DNA from: JBJXHN01 sp046233135
GTDB taxonomy: Bacteria; Pseudomonadota; Alphaproteobacteria; Rhodospirillales; Rhodospirillaceae
DNA: 64,000 nt
Direction of reading: 5' to 3'
Assembly: GCA_046233135.1 (NCBI GenBank)
Contig: JBJXHN010000005.1
Span: 62,001-126,000, forward strand
In this document: positions 60,429 through 64,000 of the stretch, one piece after another
Position numbering within the stretch: position 1 is the first letter of the stretch
Layout: each line of letters begins with the position of its first letter
Made by a program: the position numbers and the translations under genes
Notes under the pieces: model-generated
Seen by the model: only the letters and a program-made list of their open reading frames with translations
What the model was told of the DNA's origin: nothing
The model's database searches: none

Positions 60429-62425
60429 ATGCCGAACAGGGGACGGCGGGAGTTGCCAGCGGACAGATTGCGGTAGCGGGCCAGGGCCAGCAGCGGGAAA
60501 TAAGCGGAATAGCCGTGGTAGCGCAGGTAGAAGATGCGGGGGAAACCGACGGCGTTATAGAGCTCTTCCTGCCACTTTCCGCCGTCGCGGGGGGCGTTCA
60601 TCAGCCAGCGGATACCTCGTTCCACTTCCGGGCTATCCACCTCGCCCACGGCCATCAGCCCCAGTACGGCCCAGGCCGTCTGGGACGGGGTCGCGGCCTT
60701 CACCTCCTCGCGACGGTCTATCCAGTAGGTGGCGCAGTCCTCGCCCCACCCGCCATCGGGCAGTTGCCGGCTTTTAAGCCAGTCCACGGCGCGGCGGACA
60801 CGGGGGTCGGAGACATCCAGGCCCAGGGCATTCAAGGCGTTCAGGGCCGACCAGGTGCCGTAGACGTAGTTGGTGCCCCAGCGGCCAAACCAGGACCCGT
60901 CCGGCTCCTGTTCGTTGAAGATGTAGTCCAGCCCCCGGGCAACGGCGGGATCGTCCTTGGTCATGCCGAGCTGAGCCAGCATGGACAGGCAGCGCGCCGA
61001 CACATCCACCGTCGGCGGATCGAGCAGGGCGCCATGGTCGGCGAAGGGGATGTGGTTCAGGAAGTAGTATTCGTTGTCGGCATCGAAGGCCCCCCAGCCG
61101 CCGTTGGTGGACTGCATGCCGAGAATCCATTCCCGGGCCCGTTCCACCGCTTCCTTGTTCATGTCCCCGGGTTCCTGGGCCCGGTCCAGCGCCATCACCA
61201 CCACGGCCGTATCGTCCACGTCGGGATAGTGGTCGTTGTTGTACTGGAAGGCCCAGCCACCGGGACGAACGTCGCGCTTGGCCTTGTAATCGCCGGTCAC
61301 GTTCAGCACCTGGCGATCTCGCAGCCAGGCGTTGGAGTTGGCGATTTCCGGCGTGTCACCGGTATAGCCCGCTTCCTGCATGGCATGGCTGGCCAGACAG
61401 GTGTCCCACACCGGGGACAGGCAGGGCTGGACGTATTCCTCGTCCCCATGGCGGGCGCACAGCCCGTCCACCGCCTTGCGGGCCAGGACCACGTTCGGAT
61501 GGTCCTTGGGATAGCCAAGGGTATGGTAGATCATCAGCGTGTTGGCGATGGCCGGAAAAATGCCGCCCAGACCATCCACCCCGTTCAGCCGTTCCTCGAT
61601 AAAGCGCAGCGCCCAGGATTCGGCCTTCTGCTGGAAAGCGCGATGGACCAGGGGTTCGACCACCCGCACGGCTTTATCCACCTGGATCAGCAGGTGACCC
61701 AGCCAGTGGCCGGTCGGGTTGTGCTGCCAATGGACGATGCTTTCCGGATCGCGGCGAAACAGTTCCCGCACGCCGATCCCGCGGGGGTTCACCGCCCGGG
61801 CGCGGCGGGAATAGAGCATCATCAACGGCACCATCACGGTGCGCGACCAGTAGCTGACCTTGTCCATGTGGAACGGCGCCCACTTGGGCAGCAGCACCGC
61901 TTCCACCGGCGTCACCGGGCAGGCCCGCCACGGCACCTGGCCGAACATGGCTAGGGCGAAGCGGGTGAAAACGTTGGACTTTTCCGCTCCGCCATTGCGC
62001 AGGACGGCTTCCCGGGCGCGCACCATATGGGGCGCATCAACCGGATCACCGACGATCTTCAGGGCGTAGTAGGCCTTGACGGTCGCCGACATATCGAAGT
62101 CGCCTTCGTGAAACAGCGGCCAGCCGCCATGGCTGCCCTGGATACGGCGCAGATAGCGGGCAATGCGCTGTTCCCGCACCTCATCGATCTCGTCCAGGAA
62201 GTGGTTCAGCAGGATGTATTCGGCGGGAATGGTCGCATCCGCTTCCAGTTCGAACACCCAGTGGCCATCGGCGTTCTGCCTGCCGCTCAGCCAGCGGGAG
62301 GCCTCGGAAATCAGGGTATCGAGAGTACCGCGGTCAATGCCCCTGGTGGCCAGGTCTGGGTTCGTCGATGCCAACACACCGGTTTCCTGCGCTCCGGTGT
62401 CCTTGAGATCCGCGGTCGCGTCCAT
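60425..62425 (-). CDS. shc: Squalene-hopene cyclase
   Basis: 666 residues, standard length. The catalytic acid motif DVDDTA is at residues 402-407. QW repeats are spread through the chain: RQNADGHWVFE, IQGSHGGWPLF, VRPGGWAFQY, MQSTNGGWGAFD, EQEPDGSWFGRWG and RQLPDGGWGED. FRIFYLRYHGYS-like residues close the protein. It cyclises squalene to hopene and hopanol at the inner membrane face. A probable promoter lies 73 bases upstream (62498-62526), and it is coupled to hpnG. It is also known as hpnF. Confidence 0.97.
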   Translation of the reverse strand: MDATADLKDTGAQETGVLASTNPDLATRGIDRGTLDTLISEASRWLSGRQNADGHWVFELEADATIPAEYILLNHFLDEIDEVREQRIARYLRRIQGSHGGWPLFHEGDFDMSATVKAYYALKIVGDPVDAPHMVRAREAVLRNGGAEKSNVFTRFALAMFGQVPWRACPVTPVEAVLLPKWAPFHMDKVSYWSRTVMVPLMMLYSRRARAVNPRGIGVRELFRRDPESIVHWQHNPTGHWLGHLLIQVDKAVRVVEPLVHRAFQQKAESWALRFIEERLNGVDGLGGIFPAIANTLMIYHTLGYPKDHPNVVLARKAVDGLCARHGDEEYVQPCLSPVWDTCLASHAMQEAGYTGDTPEIANSNAWLRDRQVLNVTGDYKAKRDVRPGGWAFQYNNDHYPDVDDTAVVVMALDRAQEPGDMNKEAVERAREWILGMQSTNGGWGAFDADNEYYFLNHIPFADHGALLDPPTVDVSARCLSMLAQLGMTKDDPAVARGLDYIFNEQEPDGSWFGRWGTNYVYGTWSALNALNALGLDVSDPRVRRAVDWLKSRQLPDGGWGEDCATYWIDRREEVKAATPSQTAWAVLGLMAVGEVDSPEVERGIRWLMNAPRDGGKWQEELYNAVGFPRIFYLRYHGYSAYFPLLALARYRNLSAGNSRRPLFGM

Positions 62426-62497
62426 GAAGCAATCCTACGCCTATGATGGGTACCCCCCGGGCGGTGAATACCTTTCGCACCTGCCCAACTGTCGGTC

Positions 62498-62526
62498 TTT
62501 GTGACCAAGACGTTAAGCTAAGTCAA
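62498..62526 (-). promoter_or_regulatory. Possible promoter of shc-hpnG
   Basis: On the minus strand TTGACT (62526-62521) is followed by a 17-base spacer and CACAAA (62503-62498). The -35 is close to consensus and the -10 is weak. It lies 72 bases before the shc start in the 149-base gap after hpnE. Confidence 0.4.
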
Positions 62527-62555
62527 GGCATCCGCTGGTCCAACAATACACAGGA

Positions 62556-62574
62556 CCATGTCGAGAGGACATGG
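62556..62574 (-). terminator. Hairpin directly after the hpnE stop
   Basis: CCATGTC pairs with GACATGG around a five-base loop, beginning at the first base after the hpnE stop. There is no T run, so it may protect the 3' end or weaken read-through into shc rather than terminate fully. Confidence 0.4.
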
Positions 62575-63882
62575 TTATGTTGCACCGCACACAATTTGAG
62601 CCGCTTTTTCACCGGATCGCAGGGTGCCTTCGATGGTCACCGGCAGCCCGGTATCCGTCCAGTCCCCGGCGAGGACCAGGTTCGCCCACGGGGTTTTCGG
62701 ACCGGCCCGGCGCTTCACCTGGGCCGGAGTCTGAGCGAAGGTCGCCCGCTTTTCCTTGATGACGCGCACCGGGGGCACCTCGGTTTCAGCCGGCAGCCCC
62801 AGGGCCAGGGCCACATCGGACCAAATCCGCGCGGCCAGGGTCCCGGTCTCCAGCGCTGCCAGGGCATCGGCGGCGCTGATGGTGACCGACGCCACATCCC
62901 CCCGCATGAACAGCCACTCTGCCGTCCCGCCGATCAGACCCAGGGGGCCAGGCAACCAGTCCACCTCGGAACCCGGCAGGTGGTCCAGGCGGAAGTGGGC
63001 GTTGATGATGGTGCGGAAGTCGGCGGGCACCGTCAGCTCGGAGAGCAGCCCCCCCACCCCGGCGGCCGGCAGGGCCAGGATCACCCGGTCTTCCGCAGCG
63101 ACGGCGATCCGCTCCCCATCGCCGAAGACCAGCGCCGTCACCCGCCCGCCAGGGGCATCGCGCTCCACCTCTTTCAGGCGACGGCCGAAGGTGACGGGGC
63201 AATCCCGGGCGGCCAGCCAGGCCAGCGCCGGATCGACAAAGGCCTCCGACAGCCCTTCGCGGGCATGAACGGGGCGGCAGGCGGCGGCCCCCTTGCCGAA
63301 GGTTTCCACCAGCACAGGCCACAGCAGATGGGCAGCAGCCTCGTCCGGGTGGGTGTTCAGCACCCCGAGCGTCAGCGGTTCCCAGAAGCGGTGATACAAA
63401 GGGGTTCCCTTGCGCACCACCCGGCTCATGGTGGCGTCGCGACGGCAGAGAGCCAGCTTCAGGGCTTCAAGGTAGTCGCCAGGACGGGTGTCGGGGATGC
63501 GCGTCGCCGCCCGGAACACCCACCAGGGGATCAGCCCGGCAGAGGGGGCGACGGTCCAGCGGCGGCCGGTGGGGACGTCGAGGAAGGGAAAGCGCGCCGT
63601 TTCCGGCCCGGTCAACGGATTGTCGGCGCCGATCAGGCGCAGATAGTCCATGGCCGCCCGGTTGCCCGACAACAGCAGATGGTTGCCATTGTCGATACGG
63701 CGGTCGAGGTGAGCATCATGGAAGGAGCGGCAGCGGCCGCCGGCATGGGCGGCGCCCTCATAGACCCGGACCCGGCCGCCCAGACGCACCGCATGGACCG
63801 CACTGGACAGGCCGGCGAGACCGGCCCCGACGATATGAACCAGCCCGGTATCCGGCTTGGAACGCCTCTCAGCAGCGGTCAT
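62575..63882 (-). CDS. hpnE: Hydroxysqualene dehydroxylase HpnE
   Basis: 435 residues. A flavin-binding GXGXXG appears in VHIVGAGLAGLSSAVHAV, followed by VRVYEGAAHAGGRCRSFHDA and IDNGNHLLLSGN, which is typical of HpnE in the phytoene desaturase-like amine oxidase family. Further on are RFWEPLTLGVLNT and the C-terminal NLVLAGDWTDTGLPVTIEGTLRSGEKA. It reduces hydroxysqualene to squalene. The ATG at 63882 overlaps the hpnD stop (TAATG), so the genes are coupled. Confidence 0.94.
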   Translation of the reverse strand: MTAAERRSKPDTGLVHIVGAGLAGLSSAVHAVRLGGRVRVYEGAAHAGGRCRSFHDAHLDRRIDNGNHLLLSGNRAAMDYLRLIGADNPLTGPETARFPFLDVPTGRRWTVAPSAGLIPWWVFRAATRIPDTRPGDYLEALKLALCRRDATMSRVVRKGTPLYHRFWEPLTLGVLNTHPDEAAAHLLWPVLVETFGKGAAACRPVHAREGLSEAFVDPALAWLAARDCPVTFGRRLKEVERDAPGGRVTALVFGDGERIAVAAEDRVILALPAAGVGGLLSELTVPADFRTIINAHFRLDHLPGSEVDWLPGPLGLIGGTAEWLFMRGDVASVTISAADALAALETGTLAARIWSDVALALGLPAETEVPPVRVIKEKRATFAQTPAQVKRRAGPKTPWANLVLAGDWTDTGLPVTIEGTLRSGEKAAQIVCGAT

Positions 63883-64000
63883 TACAGCAGGCCATACCGC
63901 ACGGCGATCCACATCTTGCGGATCCTGGACACCTTCACCGGGCGGTAGAGATCCCCCAGATCATGGCTGTCCAGGTCGTCCAGATAGGCGCGGTAGACCT
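63882..64000 (-). CDS. hpnD: C-terminal end of presqualene diphosphate synthase HpnD, truncated by the window edge
   Basis: 39 codons up to TAA at 63882-63884. The peptide has VYRAYLDDLD and a basic KVSRIRKMWIAVRYGLL end, which fits the C-terminal helix of squalene/phytoene synthase family members. HpnD joins two farnesyl diphosphates to presqualene diphosphate. Its place directly ahead of hpnE matches the usual hpnC-hpnD-hpnE order. The active-site part lies outside the window. Confidence 0.7.
   Translation of the reverse strand, partial: VYRAYLDDLDSHDLGDLYRPVKVSRIRKMWIAVRYGLL

Noticed and set aside
1..64000. CRISPR arrays, insertion sequences or prophage genes
   Set aside because: No evenly spaced direct repeats with unique spacers, no transposase or integrase motifs and no phage structural genes were found.

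Overview
The window is high-GC, gene-dense DNA from an alphaproteobacterium, most likely a Rhodospirillales (Rhodospirillaceae-like) member. This rests on gene content: a hopanoid biosynthesis cluster (hpnD-E-F-G, hpnH, hpnA-N-M), a pyrophosphate-type phosphofructokinase, an intracellular polyhydroxyalkanoate depolymerase, cobalamin genes, a YcgN-type cysteine cluster protein and a CheZ-like protein of alphaproteobacterial type. The species cannot be fixed from sequence reading alone. No IS element, prophage, CRISPR array or rRNA was seen. There is one tRNA, tRNA-Arg(CCT).

Layout. 1-1.7 kb: the 3' end of a heptose kinase/cytidylyltransferase gene (hldE-like), an I78-type inhibitor lipoprotein, a membrane methyltransferase-family protein and YjbQ. 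1.7-18 kb: a type IV pilus (MSHA-like) locus. A prepilin-like gene and a PilT-type ATPase lie on the plus strand. On the minus strand run a TPR protein, a degenerate ExeA/MshM-like protein, prepilin peptidase, a secretin, an ABC-2 type permease, an exported protein, a prepilin, a 975-residue PilB/MshE ATPase, PilC, PilN-like and PilO/P-like proteins, and finally an ABC ATPase. An ABC transporter is therefore built into the pilus operon, recalling PilH/PilI of Myxococcus. 18-25.5 kb: the pbpC / alpha-2-macroglobulin pair, a periplasmic defence or cell-envelope repair module.

25.7-36 kb: tRNA-Arg, a Bcr/CflA efflux pump, a YgjP-type metalloprotease, YcgN overlapping phaZ, cobB, a SCO1 copper chaperone, a TauE/SafE-like membrane protein, cobA and a large SLC13-type transporter. 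36-43 kb: PPi-dependent phosphofructokinase, an aldo/keto reductase, thrS, infC (probably starting at a rare AUA), a CheZ-like protein and xthA. 43-50.7 kb: a structured intergenic region that may encode a small RNA, lolA, an orphan ClpV/ClpB-like AAA+ protein whose second ATPase domain looks dead, accA, a Crp/Fnr regulator, and a GGDEF protein paired with a MetOD1-type sensor.

50.9-64 kb: lipid transport and hopanoids. MlaA faces HpnM (MlaC-like). HpnA and HpnN form one unit. IspH supplies isoprenoid precursor. HpnD (partial), HpnE and squalene-hopene cyclase make hopene. HpnH adds adenosine and HpnG removes adenine to give ribosylhopane. HpnN and probably HpnM move the products to the outer membrane.

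Most noteworthy signals: the ABC transporter embedded in the pilus locus, a hairpin that appears to bury the ribosome binding site of the PilT-type gene, the orphan ClpV-like protein with a degenerate D2 domain, the probable AUA start of infC, the C-rich-loop hairpin array between lolA and xthA, the Gly/Pro-rich segment in front of HpnG, and a 27-bp tandem repeat that spans the ispH stop codon.
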